Numbered from the stretch's first letter, positions 37,986-50,459 are shown. The stretch is DNA of 64,000 bases from Stictocephala bisonia (GCA_035578905.1 JAQJVL010000030.1:4032267-4096266), one strand, 5' to 3'. The notes: a model not told the origin generated them from the letters alone. Made by a program: numbers and translations.

Positions 37986-39137
37986 CACTTAAGTAATGCA
38001 TGTACAAGGTTGTTATTTTGGAAGTAGAGCTCACTGATAGCTGTTTATTGGTGGTGTCACCAACTGCTGTTTGTTCTTAAACATTTTTTTCACGTGTGGG
38101 TCTTTTCTATATCTATTTTTCCGTCTTTATAAACAGTCTTTATAATAGGTCCTCTAAGCTACATTACTAATATCTACAGACTTTTTGTAACTTTTACTAG
38201 TAAGTAAGCAATGTATGTAAAAGAAGTAAGTTAGCCTTGACCTCAATTTCTCCCATGGCAGGCGTCCCTTCACTTGTACTCACTGACTGAAGATTATGTA
38301 AAGTACACGCCGCAGCGAACCCAATATCGTCGACCACCAAAACACCGGCTAACATGTTCTTTGTTTGGGCTGCTATCCAGTTTCAGAAACTGCTCGGCTG
38401 GATTTTCTGAAGATTTCTAAACGATCTTGAAGAGAGATTTTTCTAGTACTTTTTTTTAGGATTTTTATAAACTGTGCTGATATTCAGACCTTTAAGCAAG
38501 CAGTTAAAAAAGGATACTATTTATTGCTGATAGAATTAATGCTGAATACAAGATGACAATTGTTGTTCTAAGAGGTCTACATGAAAATCTAATTTGATTT
38601 TTGGGAGGAAAATAATCAAAATTAGCTGAACCTGGAAAAAGATCTTCGGTAATCCATCTTGGGTATTTTGTGTCAGTTTTCTGTAATTTTTCTGTTTGGT
38701 CTTCATCGAAAAGTAGCTAAATACTGGCTTACCCTCATCCAAGCACAGTAGTTCGTTTTAACCACCCCTCCCGCTAATTTCTAGGATTATTTTACTATAG
38801 TTGTTACATCAGGTTTCCTATGTTTATGTATTACGTAAACAGTTTCTGCTTTTAAAAACTGTAAATTTATTTGATTTTAAAATGTAGTCAAAATAAGGTA
38901 GAGATAGAATTTGAAGTAAAAACTCTGCAGATTATAAGGTTTTGATGAAAATTCAACTAGAATTCAAAATAAGAATCAAATTTAAAGATTATATTTGCAA
39001 TTAATTATTAAAATTAGTTAATTTTATGAATTGGTCAGTCAGATGGTATAGCCTGCAGTAATGGGCCTGCCAGCGTGTGTGCATAAGCGAAGGGTCTTAG
39101 TCTTTCAGTCACCTTCCGTGGTTGGACGGAGTATAAT
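37986..39137. other. Intron 1, no gene seen
   Basis: No recognised feature. Confidence 0.45.
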
Positions 39138-39510
39138 GTCGGCACTAGTGGCGCAGTGCTGTAATCCAGCTACTTGGGACAAAGTATTGAGGAGATTGTA
39201 AGAGTTAGGTTATATGCTCGTTCCTCTTGATACCGACATGGCATCCACTCAATGGTTGCCATCGGTGAGCACAATACTACTAGAGAAGTCTTGAGTGTTC
39301 ATGTTAGGTGGTAGTCAAGGTCCGTATCTTGTGTAAGGAAGATAACTGAGTATCAGGCTTGGTGCTTAGCGGAAAATCAGACCAATTTTACGTGGTTCGG
39401 ATTCCACGTAAAGCTGTCCACCTTATATGTCCTGGCTATGGGCTATTACTAAATGGTCCTTTCTGAGTTAAGTCGAACACAGTTAGTAACAAGACTACAC
39501 AGGTCCGGTC
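39138..39510 (+). repeat. Dispersed repeat family S, most complete copy (SINE-like)
   Basis: It starts GTCGGCACTAGTGGCGCAGTG and ends near GTCGAACACAGTTAGTAAC. Matching pieces occur at 12770-13215 and 50460-50620 (both minus) and from 63942 to the window end (plus). TGGCGCAGTGC near the start resembles an RNA polymerase III A box. A B box is not convincing, with only a degenerate candidate near 39207. An internal palindrome TTACGTGGTTCGGATTCCACGTAA is centred near 39404. A SINE is likely but not proven. Confidence 0.6.
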
Positions 39511-40419
39511 AGTGCGACACTCCGCCCACATCTTGTAACACAGGTAATTTACACCCACCGACGTATTACCCACATTGCTTGATATCGGATTGAGTCATGT
39601 CCAGCCTGCCCAGCCGTTGTTTTATTTAAATTCCAACAATTCCACCAGATTGGCTCAACTCCAATGGCAACATGGAAGATTTATTGGTTGAATTCCGACG
39701 ACCTCGAGGCATCGCAAGGAGTTAAGAAGTCCTATCCTCAGCTAATCGAGTTAGGGGTGGTTCGGTATCATCTGTATTGCTGTCAAACACGACGTGTTAT
39801 GAAATTGTAAATTACTGTAAAACTAATAATCCTTCATTAGTATGATATTGTCCCTTGTATTGATTGACAGCAATGTGTCTTAATCAACAGTTAAATGTAT
39901 CTTAATTCGTAGGCTTAAGCGGCCGGTGCCATTTCTTAAAACTAAAGCGTCCAGTAAATGCCAAGTCAAGGTGTTATTTACAACACAAAGCCAGGGTGAA
40001 AATTATGTGGCTTTATCGATTTTTCCTTCTTCTAAAACCCTAGAATATTCTGTGGATCTATAGTGAAAACATAAAATGTACCAACCAACAGATTCGAGAA
40101 ATGATTCAATTCGAGAAATGATGTTATTGTAACAATAATCCGTTATTGTAAAATATGTTATTGTATTGTTATTGTAAAAATACTCCACCAAATTTTACAG
40201 TTGTCTAAAAATTTTTAAATTGTGCTTTAGTTTCGAAAATTCCTCCGCTTTATATAGTTCAAACTAGTCTTCTCGTTGTACTCTGTCTATAAACTATTTA
40301 TATACATGGCCATCCATCGTGTATTATATAATATCTGAAGCATTGGCTTTTGTCACTACAAATACCATTACTATACAAAAAAATAACAAAAACTTCTCAG
40401 GCCAATTCATGTAATCGAA
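39511..40419. other. Intron 1, no gene seen
   Basis: TTATTGTA words recur at 40125-40185. No other structure was recognised. Confidence 0.45.
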
Positions 40420-40775
40420 CTATCAAAAAATCAATAAAACGACAACGATAAATCGACAGTATACACTTCCTATGTTGTTTTACCAACTAGTGAGACAAGA
40501 ACAAGCTGGAGATTCATGAAATAACTTAAACCTTTTACATCCTGTTCTTACAACTATGAAATTGGACAATAAAAAAATCCGTAAAAACTAACATCGGTAA
40601 ATCGACATTCCGACATTCTACATTTTCTATGTTGAGACAAGTAAAACAAGTGAACAAACTGAAACCTTTTACATTGTGTTAATACGATAATGAAATAGGA
40701 TAATCGAAAAATCCATAAAAACTACCACCGGTAAATGGACATTCTACATTTCCCGTGTTGTTTTACCAACTGGAG
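40420..40775. repeat. Degenerate tandem repeat, about 130-150 bp unit, 2.5 copies
   Basis: The segment AAATC(C)-TAAAA-C, followed by a CGGTAAATCGACATTC-like stretch, recurs at about 40426, 40576 and 40709. Each copy is followed by CTATGTTG, ACAAG and CTGAAACCTTTTACAT-like pieces. Copies are well diverged. Confidence 0.65.
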
Positions 40776-41080
40776 AGTCTGTCGGGTCAAGGTGTCGGCC
40801 CACAAGGTCAGAGATCCTTCGTGATAGAATCTTGGTCGTTTTGTAGACCACTTTGAGGCGAGAATCGACCCGTACCGGTTCGATTAATGTATGTATTTAC
40901 ACAGCCGCTTGCAGTAAATCCTGGGACTCCCTCGCGCCTGCGCCGTTCGCTCTAGAGCACCAAAAACAAAAAATCCGATTAATTTGACACCTCGACTCGT
41001 TTTCTGATTCGGATCCGGCGCCCGTTATCTGGCCGAGTCTCTTCGATTCTATTCACTTGATAAGTTAATGCTTGGTTTAG
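40776..41080. promoter_or_regulatory. Candidate intronic enhancer
   Basis: A balanced-composition island with CpG. It contains ATCCGATTAATTTGAC (homeodomain-type ATTAA core), CGTTATCTGG (GATA complement) and TTGATAAGTTAATG (GATAA next to TTAAT). No open frame of note. Enhancer role is inferred only. Confidence 0.3.
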
Positions 41081-41286
41081 GAAGTAAACACGTATTTTTA
41101 AAACCCTTTTCGCTTTTGTATAAAGATTTTAATGATTTTACCAATAATAAAAATACCTTTGGCTGTTTTACTTAATGATAGCGTTTTTAGATTTAGTATT
41201 TTTATTATTTTACTGTCAATATTGTTTTTATTTTACTGTTTTCATAATTGTTTTTATTTGTAACCATTTTAACGAAGACACAACTA
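41081..41286. other. Intron 1, AT-rich
   Basis: No feature recognised. Confidence 0.5.
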
Positions 41287-41968
41287 CTCTCCGTTCACAC
41301 TTTAGTTGAGACTGTGGGCGCTGAATTGCCCATGCAATTATAATGGAGCTTCCGCGCTACTAGCCAAGTACAAAACATTCACAGATTCTTAATTTATATC
41401 AGACAAACATACTTCTACGTTAGTTTTAAGTAGTTTTTTGTTAGTAATTTGTGCGTTGTAATAAATTACCAAATATTAAAAATATATAAAATAAATCAGT
41501 AATATTGTTTTTATTTACAAAGCTGATTATAACTAAAATAAATATTTACTCAAAAAAAATCTTCGTCATTTTCAAATAAAATAAATCTTACGAGTATTAT
41601 ATAATGTGTCTATTGTTTTGTTTTGATTTTTTTATGCTCATATTTTTTTGTGTTTTCAATTTTAATAAATTAATGACAAATTATGTTGCCTTAATTAAAT
41701 ACAGTTACTGTAATAGATTTTAACTGAGCTTTTATAAATACTCTGCTGTCGATATTAATTAATTTTAAATTCATTTTACATGAACTATGATTCCCACTAT
41801 CGATGACAGTTACATATAAAACGTCGATATAAAACGTCGACGTTTTAAAACGAGCGACGTAAAACAATATAAAACGTCGTTTTTTTTATATGTGATGTAT
41901 TTAGGATAGACAGTAGCGCGGCGACCGTCCATATCCCACACAGTCTCAACTAAAGTGTGAACGGAGAG
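41287..41968. mobile_element. TA-flanked MITE with about 30-bp inverted repeats, 682 bp
   Basis: The left end CTCTCCGTTCACACTTTAG continues to TTGAGACTGTG. The right end is its exact reverse complement (through 41968), and a looser match continues inward to CGCGCTACT on both sides. TA at 41285-41286 and 41969-41970 fits Tc1/mariner-type target duplication. The interior is AT-rich with no transposase. AAAACGTCG recurs several times at 41818-41882. Confidence 0.85.
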
Positions 41969-41970
41969 TA

Positions 41971-42151
41971 GCTGATAGAGTCAATCTTAATTGATAAGTA
42001 GGCTATATGGGCGCTTCAGGGGTTTTTATACTAATATGGTTTGATTCCCTGTTAGATATTTGGTGTTGAAAAAATATAAGATAAGTTAGTAAGTAACAAT
42101 TGAAGACGACAGAACTTTTAAAACACTAAAGGCGTTAAACATATATGTAAT
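41971..42151. other. Intron 1, no feature
   Basis: Nothing recognised. Confidence 0.5.
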
Positions 42152-42312
42152 TACAGTATAAATATATACAACTACAGTATAAATATATACAACTACAGTA
42201 TAAATATATACAACTACAGTATAAATATATACAACTACAGTATCAATATATACAACTACAGTATAAATATATACAACTACAGTATAAATATATACAACTA
42301 CAGTATAAATAT
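42152..42312. repeat. 21-bp minisatellite, about 7.7 copies
   Basis: Head-to-tail copies of TACAGTATAAATATATACAA plus C, nearly identical, with one copy carrying ATCAAT for ATAAAT. Confidence 0.95.
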
Positions 42313-42404
42313 TTCAACGAAAAAACAACTAAAAAGCAGCACCTGCTTTAAGGACTTTTGTAGTGTTTCAAAATATATTACTATTTATCAAATAGTAATT
42401 TATA

Positions 42405-42560
42405 AGGCTTGGTGGCAAAGTGGCTAAGGCTTCGTCCAGCGGAGGGCAACGTCCAAGGTTCGAATTCCCAACTGAGCTAACGGTCGGTACTTCACTCGTT
42501 GAATAAAGTTCACGTACAGGCCTGCAAGCTCATGTGAAATTTCGAGTGAAGTGAAATAAT
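42405..42560 (+). mobile_element. tRNA-derived SINE
   Basis: It contains an A box TGGCAAAGTGG (42413-42423) followed by CTAAGGC, and a B box GGTTCGAATTCC (42457-42468) about 33 bases later. A tRNA-Ser/Leu-like long variable-arm segment (GGAGGGCAACGTCC) lies between them. The acceptor stem does not pair, so it is not a working tRNA gene. A non-tRNA body follows to about 42560 (ACTTCACTCG, GTGAAATTTCGAGTGAAG). Confidence 0.75.
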
Positions 42561-45379
42561 AGTAATTAATTGAGAAACATAAGTATGCATATTTATTAAA
42601 CACAGTCGTATTGTAAAGCCTAGTTCTATTTGTTCTACGTAAGAACTATAACCTTAAAGTGACGTAAACGAGACTAGAGTAGTTTACTCGAACAGGTAGC
42701 TATGAACTGCGAACTCAGATGGGTTGACGTCCAGTGTTATTGACGCTGAAGATAAAGATAGCGTCAAACTGAAATTTGATTTGTAAATTAAATTAGAAAT
42801 ATGTCTCTGGTTTGGTGTCACGATCCTGTTGCCTGATCCCTTTATAGTGAATATTAGCGAACGGAATGACTAAACAAACATCGATGTGGTGTTTATAGTG
42901 ATTTTTTGGTCCCCCAACGGGAGGATCTTCACATTACTTTCTTATACCCCTTACGTGAGAGACAAACTTGTAAGCCATCTGGTGCGGGAATGTTTAGTGG
43001 AGAGAAAACACCAGTTTAGCAGACAGTACAAATGACACTGACAACATTGCTGTTCACAATTGGCAATACTGCACTATCGCAAATGTTTCCGGTCGTATCG
43101 ACAAGCCTCGTGTTCGAATCTGGCCGTTTCTCGGAACCTGGCTATCTTAATGGGAGTTGAAAGCTCGTCACAGTGCGTTTTACTCAATGTCATCCAGCGA
43201 TTCGCGCAATGCACTTTTTGCCACACTCCAATTGCTTCCTCTTCAGAATGGTGAGTCCAGTTCAGAGTGCCTGTAATTTTGACGCCATTCTGGTCATTGG
43301 AATTCACTTCCTGTTGCTATTTACAATTTAACTTAGTTTGGTCATTTTATACATATTTGTTTGGCCACTAAAAAAAACACTAGTTTAGTCTTACTCATCG
43401 GCTAAGTCCATATTTATTTTGTCGGCTTTACCCAGTCGTGAGTTGGGAAGCTCGCCGAGCTTCGTTCCCTAACATCATTTTTGCTTTGATCCTCTTCCTT
43501 TCACGCCTGTTCTTTCATTCTTTAACTATTTTTCTACTTTATTTTCTTACAAGTAAACCTGTTGTTTGAAGGCCTTCTTTCAAAAGTTTGTTTTTGAAAC
43601 GGTGAGCCTATGCATTTTTAGAGTTCGCAAGAATTTTTCTAATTCAGGAGAAGAATATCTATGATTTGATAACCCATTCTAGTTTGATGGGTCAGTTTTT
43701 AAAAAAAGTTGTAGTGTTTGATCCCTGATACATTCAGTTTTTTAATTTAAAAATATGGTTTACGTGTTTATGAAACATATTAGCTCTGTGAAGTCCACTT
43801 TTTTGAATCCACAGGAAGGATATTTAAAAAACTAGATTACCGTATGATATATTTATCAAATCAAATTTAATTGTAGATAAACTATTGAAATATTAAAGTA
43901 ATTAATAAAACTATGTAGCTTATATTTACCTTTTATAGCCTACAGCTTCTTCTTTTAAAAATGTAGTATTCTTTTTACTACAGTTAAAAAAAAACAAACC
44001 TTTTACTAAAAACCTTTTTTAAATTGTACTCAAATCTTGAAATATTTTGAGCTTTTTAGAAACCTCACAAAAATTATACGAAAATATATCAAACAACTGA
44101 AGCATGTCTCGATGTAGATACTAACAATGATGAATGTAGTTATACCAGACCTGCTGTTTGAACAAAACCATAATTAAAATTGACCACGGTTCCGCTCACG
44201 AATACACTTCGTTGTAACCACGTCCGTCAGTCAGACGTCTGCCCACTGGACGGTGTTCCTTGCAATTTACTGCTTCGAACATTCAAGAACACTGCTGGTC
44301 GTCTGGCAGTCCACTAATCATTTATAATTATGATCTCTTGAAACTGATTTCTGTCGATGTTATTGGAGTCAAATTGTTGTACTGCAATTGGTTTTTGTCA
44401 CTATCAAACCTACCATAGGTACCAAAAAGCAATCCGTTTGGTATAAAATTTGTTGTAGACTGTAAAAAGGTTGAGCTTTATCATTTTTGTTTTCCCACAA
44501 ATATGTTGATTTGAGGTAGCCCAAATATTTAACGAAAACTGTCTCAGGCATCTTTGATCTGTGATTGAAAGACCACTAATAAAGTATGCTATATCTTCCC
44601 AAGAAAAGGAATTTGTTACACAATTCTCGAGTGTTATGCGAACACCTAGAACAAATTTAATTACCTTTTAATTTCTTTAAAAGCTTAGGCAAATACTAGC
44701 TGCTTGGGGCTCGCTTCGCTCTCATAATGAAGAAAAAGTAGGTATCCTTATTGACAAGTCTAATTCTCAGTTTTCTTCTCTGGATAAAATCTCAACCTTG
44801 ATCACTGTCCAACACGAACATCCCATTTCTGTACTTGTACTGTATTATCTAAAAGCCAATAGCAACCGTTAAGAGGACGCCGTGTTGGCAATAATAGTCT
44901 GAGAACAGAACCTATCGCCTACAATATCCAAATTACTCAGCCTCCAAGTATCTGAGTCGCAGCAATACGTTACAGTTGCTACTAGTTTTTCTGTGATCGT
45001 CTACAAATACCTGATAAAATAACATATAATCATTTATTAACCTTAAAAGTATATACAGTTTTAACTTGTTAAGTTTGACGTATTGTGTCAAAGATATTAG
45101 AAGTTGTTTTCGTTTCAGCATCATTTACTTCACTACGATCATTAAGTCTGGATTTTTTGGATAATGTCATCCTTCTCTATAAAAAATTTTATCCTTTTGG
45201 ATTTTCTACCTTAGTTTCAACTCCAGCACAATCTCCAGCCCATAGTGTCCATGTGATGACGGCAATGCATACTGAACTCATTTTCTCCTTGAGTAAAACC
45301 CCTTGTGCCATTGGTAGATTACAACAGTACACAATCAAAATATTTATCAAAATAAATATGCGAACTTTTAAGGCCCAGA
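42561..45379. other. Intron 1, no gene seen
   Basis: At 43100-43125 there is GTGTTCGAATCTGGCC, a B-box-like word without a matching A box, so perhaps a SINE fragment. Other open frames (43060-43254, 44369-44551, 45085-45453) have no domain. Confidence 0.4.
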
Positions 45380-46000
45380 TGAAGGAGAGCTCCCAAGGAG
45401 GATTTAAATATCAATGTAAGTGTTACGTAATCAGTCTAAACACACCGTGCTAGGTGCCAAACCACAAGACTCGTCAGCCAGCACTCGCTGGTGGTCGTAC
45501 AGCATACTAAATACCCCGACTATGAATCATTTCCGATCAAACCGTGACCTGTCTTCGAGCCTTCCTTCCGGTCACACAGCAGACAACCAACTACAAGCTG
45601 GCATTAGCACTTCCTTGAACGTTTCCTTTGTGCTGGATGTCAAACGTGCCTCCTGCCGCATCCTCATGACGTCTTTCGGCAGGAGATTAGGCACGATTAC
45701 AAACCGCTACGGTTCCGACACATCCTGTCCATCTCTGTATTCATCTCACACCATGATTCTACAGGCAACTCTCGAACAACTTTTACGGGCTATTTGTCCA
45801 CACGCTGTCCTTTTTATCAGGAGTCATTTCATCGGCTGACCTTGGAGGATAGATTTACAACACGCTCCGGTCACAGGATGCTTTTAACACTTGTTTTTAC
45901 ACACGTCTCTTCGTATCATCTGGACATTTTATGGGTTGTTTTAATATCAACGGCAGTAAACGCTAGTAGTTTCTGCTAAAGCAGCTGGCAAGTTAGTATT
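45380..46000. other. Balanced-composition block with a hairpin, function unknown
   Basis: About 600 bp of unusually balanced base composition with a 139-codon + strand open frame (45420-45839) that matches nothing I know. A hairpin lies at 45646-45694: GTGCC and TCCTGCCG pair with CGGCAGGA and GGCAC around an 18-base loop. It could be an old transposon piece, an unknown exon or a regulatory block. Confidence 0.3.
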
Positions 46001-46374
46001 AGAGCTAAAGTGAAGAAGGATGTTGTGGATACTTTCCTTTCATACTATTTTTTCCGTAAGATGTTCCAAGTTCGTAAATGTTTTCCTTACAGAATACTCC
46101 AAAATTATTTTCTTATTCTCTTGTAGGCCAATATATTAGACTGAGCACATTTACTATCCAATATTTTATTTACAAAAGGATTTCCAAATTTACACCGAAA
46201 AGGTAATTTGCACTAAGTATTAAAATAAATTATACGCGTGTACCTCATGCATGACGTAACAAAAAATCTAAAAATTTAGGTTTGTATTTGATTTTAAAAT
46301 ACGAACAAAATTGTATATGAGTTTGTATCTAATTCTTGTACAATTTCAGATCAAGTAGTTCTACTAGCTTTGAA

Positions 46375-46440
46375 CTGCCACAGATAAAAAAGAAACAAAG
46401 GTCGCTTTATTATTGCCGCAGCGAACGCCTCAGTGGCAAT
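46375..46440. repeat. Partial family D repeat
   Basis: CCACAGATAAAAAAGAAACAAAGGTCG resembles the start of family D. GCCGCAGCGAACGCCTCAGTG is the reverse complement of 15249-15269 at the right end of the 14.8-kb copy. Head and tail are thus inverted relative to each other here. Confidence 0.45.
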
Positions 46441-48437
46441 TGTAATAAAATTTCAACAAATGTACATTTATTAGTAATAATAATTACTATATTTATCCTT
46501 GAGGATTTGAGGACTAAAGGAAAACACTCACAAGGTGCTGGCCCTGCCATCGAATTGCAAACTGAAGAAATAACTACTCGACATACATTTAACGTTCTAT
46601 TGGATGAGACATCTGTTTCATTCTTCTCTGTCTTTGTATCTGATTTTCAAATATGAAGATGAGTTTTAAATAAGCTTATATTAAATTTTAAATTCATCTT
46701 CAAACTTTCAAATCAGTTAGGGCTAGCATTGAACTGCATATTGGGGTTAAATTGTGAAAGTGCGCAACGTTATCTTTTATTTTAATTCCTAATTTTTGTC
46801 TCAAACTATATTTTATTTCATTTCACGCATTAAATATACAATTTAAATCTAAAATTACCAACATGAATTTTAAATCAGGAGTTGTGGCGTAATTAACTAT
46901 GTGACGTGGGTTTAAAATGTTTGTATTACTTAATTTATTCCCTATCATAATCATATTCGTTACAGCAGCTATCTTGCAATCTGTTATAAATAAATCAACA
47001 CCAAGATGAGATCGAGTTGTTCCCAAAGACAGCTGTCACCAACAAAAAAATCACGTTAAACGCATGAACATCTGGTAAAGAGACTACCCACTTAACGGTT
47101 TTAAGACCCCATAACAATTGTGAAAATATAGGCTCTGAAGACTAGAATGGGGGTAGATCGTTGTAAAAGATTGTAAAAACTTTAGGACTTGGGTTAAAAG
47201 CTGTTATACGTTGAACAGCCTGTTAAACATTTACAACACTTAAGTACAAATTTCTCATTGTAAAAGGACAGTAATTGGAAGATTTTAAAAACATTATCCT
47301 TATTTTTTATAGTAAAGTGGGTTTAAGATCACGTGATCTTTCTAGAGGGTTCGCGTTTTACAGTCACAATCAAGCAAAATAATATCTATAAAAACTAAAA
47401 ACAGAGACAGGAATCAACGGTGCTGAAGATTTAATTTATCCTTTATGTAGGAAACAAATTACATTTCAAACGAAATTTGACACAATCTACAAAACAGCTT
47501 AGTTTCACTTTCTGGTGAACTAGCCTAATTCATTTACGGTAGACGAACTCAGTTCGTTGCCGAAACACGAGTTAATACCGAGTTTTAAAGTGCTCAAACA
47601 AGATTTCGAAATTCATTTACAAGCCAAACACCACAAGAAAGTTGGACAAAAACAATGAGTTCAATTAACGGAATCGTTATGTGTGCAGGCCTACTACATT
47701 GTTTACACGAAATGAACATATTTCTCGCAATTTGGCCAACTACGCGATTTCTTTCGTTAGCTTATCTCCTTACTACTAATTAAGGATTCACAGGATTTCC
47801 ACTAGAGATATACCAATCTAGATTTCTCAGATATCGATAAGCACTTAAGACAATTAATTAATTTGAGATTTTCTACCAGGAATGGAACACACTTCTTTGT
47901 TGTACACGAAAACTAGGGGATTAATTGGTATTTAATTAGCGGTTAATTGGTGTGTGATCGTATTGTGGGGAACTTTCGACAGGTTGTTAAAATATCCCTT
48001 GGACACTTGTGTTCTTCCTGTTCAGGTAAGATCTGTCTGTATTCATTGTTGCTGAACGTGAACCTTTTGTTTAATACATATAATGTAATGTTGGTATTCG
48101 TTGTGTTTGTCGATTCTTTTCCATTTCTATGGAATAGTTCTTATTAAGGAAACAAATCAATTTTTTTTGGTGTTAAAGTTTTTGTGGAGGCTCCAAGTAT
48201 TTCCGTCAAAAAATTATCAGCGTAGTTTTAACTAGACATTTCTCATTGCTTGTACCATAGAGTACATAGATTAAGCCCGAGCCCAGTGATGTGACGTGGA
48301 AAGTCCGAACGGTGTAGCCAGCCGTTCAACTTGGCAACAGCTTTGAGTGATCACTCGACGGCAGCGCTCGTACGATATAGTGATTGAAGTAGCGTTAAAC
48401 GATTGCTACTATATAGCATTGTGTTGACTCTGATTAA
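46441..48437. other. Intron 1, no gene seen
   Basis: Mixed AT-rich sequence. A GC-richer patch precedes the minisatellite (48280-48400). No domain was recognised. Confidence 0.45.
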
Positions 48438-48970
48438 TCTACATAGCCTGCCCAGAGCTTCTACACAGCCTGCCCAGAGCTTCTACATAGCCTGCCCAGT
48501 GCTTCTACATAGCCTGCCCAGTGCTTCTACATAGCCTGCCCAGTGCTTCTACACAGCCTGCCCAGTGCATCTACATAGCCTGCCCAGAGCTTCTACACAG
48601 CCTGCCCAGTGCATCTACATAGCCTGCCCAGAGCTTCTACACAGCCTGCCCAGTGCATATACATAGCCTGCCCAGAGCTTCTACATAGCATGCCCAGTGC
48701 TTCTACACAGCCTGCCCAGTGCATCTACATAGCCTGCCCAGAGCTTCTACATAGCCTGCCCAGTGCTTCTACATAGCCTGCCCAGAGCTTCTACATAGCC
48801 TGCCCAGAGCTTCTACATAGCCTGCCCAGAGCTTCTACACAGCCTGCCCAGAGCTTCTACATAGCCTGCCCAGAGCTTCTACATAGCCTGCCCAGAGCTT
48901 CTACATAGCCTGCCCAGAGCTTCTACACAGCCTGCCCAGAGCTTCTACATAGCCTGCCCAGTGCTTCTAC
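48438..48970. repeat. 22-bp minisatellite, about 24 copies
   Basis: The unit is ACATAGCCTGCCCAGAGCTT plus CT. Three dimorphic positions vary between copies (ACATAG/ACACAG, CAGAGC/CAGTGC, TTCTAC/ATCTAC). Some variants are phased in pairs in the first half, while the second half is more uniform. Confidence 0.97.
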
Positions 48971-49389
48971 GTTTAAACCGTTATTTTAAAGTATTCTAAG
49001 GAACACCCCTTCAAGTATCACTTTTTTTGAGAATTTTAAAAACAATTGTTCAGTTCTGAACATTTATGAGACATTTAATTTTTTCTTATTTTGTCAAAAA
49101 GATACTTAATTTTTCCAAAAGTGGTTCTGACATACTTTTTTTTGTTTTATGGTGTGATTCCTTTTTACTAAGGCTTTGCCATTAGAATTACTGTATTTTC
49201 ATCATTAATAGTAAAATCATAAATATAACAATACGAAAAGTATGATATAGACTTTGATGAGAAGTTTCTAGTGTCTTAGTAAATAAACTACGTTACTATC
49301 ACTACTAAGACTGACTAATCAATATCTGGTCGTCCATCAGAAAAAAAATAACATCAATTAATAATCAACAGTCTGCATTGTTGAAAAAT
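48971..49389. other. Intron 1, no feature
   Basis: AT-rich, nothing recognised. Confidence 0.5.
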
Positions 49390-49815
49390 ACAGTTCGGTC
49401 CGTTATCAAAGCCGATCAGTGCAGTTCGATAAATCAACAACGTTTATCAGCTGTTCAGATAACATCTGCCGTTAGTTCCCGCACGTGAAAGTAACGCTGG
49501 CCTTATCGCCGCCAACTGTTTGTAAGCGGATTGGCCTGTCAGGCTCGCCGATCGCTCTGACGATCGCCTGCCATCGTCACACTCTAAACTTTCCGCGATA
49601 TTTGTTTACACTCGGTGACGCAAACGTTTCTATCTACCACTCCTCTTGTCGGCAGTTATTTTACACGGTCGGCGACTAAAGCGACCCTTTGTCCCGATAA
49701 GAAACAATGATAAACAAGTGATTACTCGGGTAAACGAGTTGATTGATTCGTTTGAAAAGTTGTAGATAAATGGACCGATAAGAAATAAATTACTAGTTAA
49801 GTAAGTTATCCACTC
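49390..49815. promoter_or_regulatory. Candidate intronic enhancer with about ten GATA sites
   Basis: GATAA or TTATC occurs at about 49403, 49428, 49444, 49458, 49503, 49696, 49709, 49764, 49777 and 49806, with a CACGTG E-box at 49492 and a forkhead-type TGTTTAC near 49603. The block is also GC-richer than its flanks. GATA factors such as Pannier are known regulators of the Iroquois complex in Drosophila, which makes this the best-motivated enhancer candidate in the window. Confidence 0.45.
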
Positions 49816-50459
49816 GAGTTAAGGTGTTGTAATGTTCCATTTTAAATTTCGCAAGCGGGGAAATTTCGTAAGTCAAGACATGTCTACGTTGTCACAACGT
49901 CGTTAAATTAGTGATTTTAATCATTTTTCTAAACTTAAATTTTTATACTATGTTAAACGTTGATTACATCAAGAAAGCTCTGTTGTTAATAATAATCCAT
50001 AATCCTACTAATGAATTATTTAAGAAAAAATAAATTACTTGCAGAATTACAAGTGTAATACTCGCAACTTAGTTAGAGCTCTTAGTACATGCTAGCTATA
50101 TTCCATTCAGCGATAGTTGGGAGTGAAGCTTCGCCCATTTCTGGTATGACGTAGGCGCTAGGCTGATTCACAATTGTTCACGTGTTGCTGTAGTATGAAT
50201 TGTACTATTTGCCTGAGCCTGACTGACTGACTGCCTACTGGGGATGCCAATGAATAAGTATTGTAAATCAAGGGTACACGTGACACCATTTTTTTATTGA
50301 CCGGTGCCCTTACGACAGCGACAGTCAAGGCGGAGCCTAACTCTCAACAGTCTCAACTCTCGGCGAACACTATATAGTCAGTGCCGAACCACCACTACCA
50401 CGCCTAAAGATGTAGCTGTGACACTACACAGGTTCCATTTTTCAGTCTTTATCCTACGC
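49816..50459. other. Intron 1, no gene seen
   Basis: AT-rich, then mixed composition from 50090. The 88-codon frame at 50304-50570 has no domain and runs into repeat family S. Confidence 0.4.

Noticed and set aside
42405..42480. Functional tRNA-Ser/Leu gene
   Set aside because: The A and B boxes are good but the acceptor and T stems do not pair properly and a SINE body follows.
45085..45839. Two adjoining open frames as a small gene
   Set aside because: No similarity to any family I know and no clear coding features; kept only as an unexplained block.
47075..47340. Transposon with CCCACTT/AAGTGGG ends
   Set aside because: The match is only about 7 bp with no clear target duplication.
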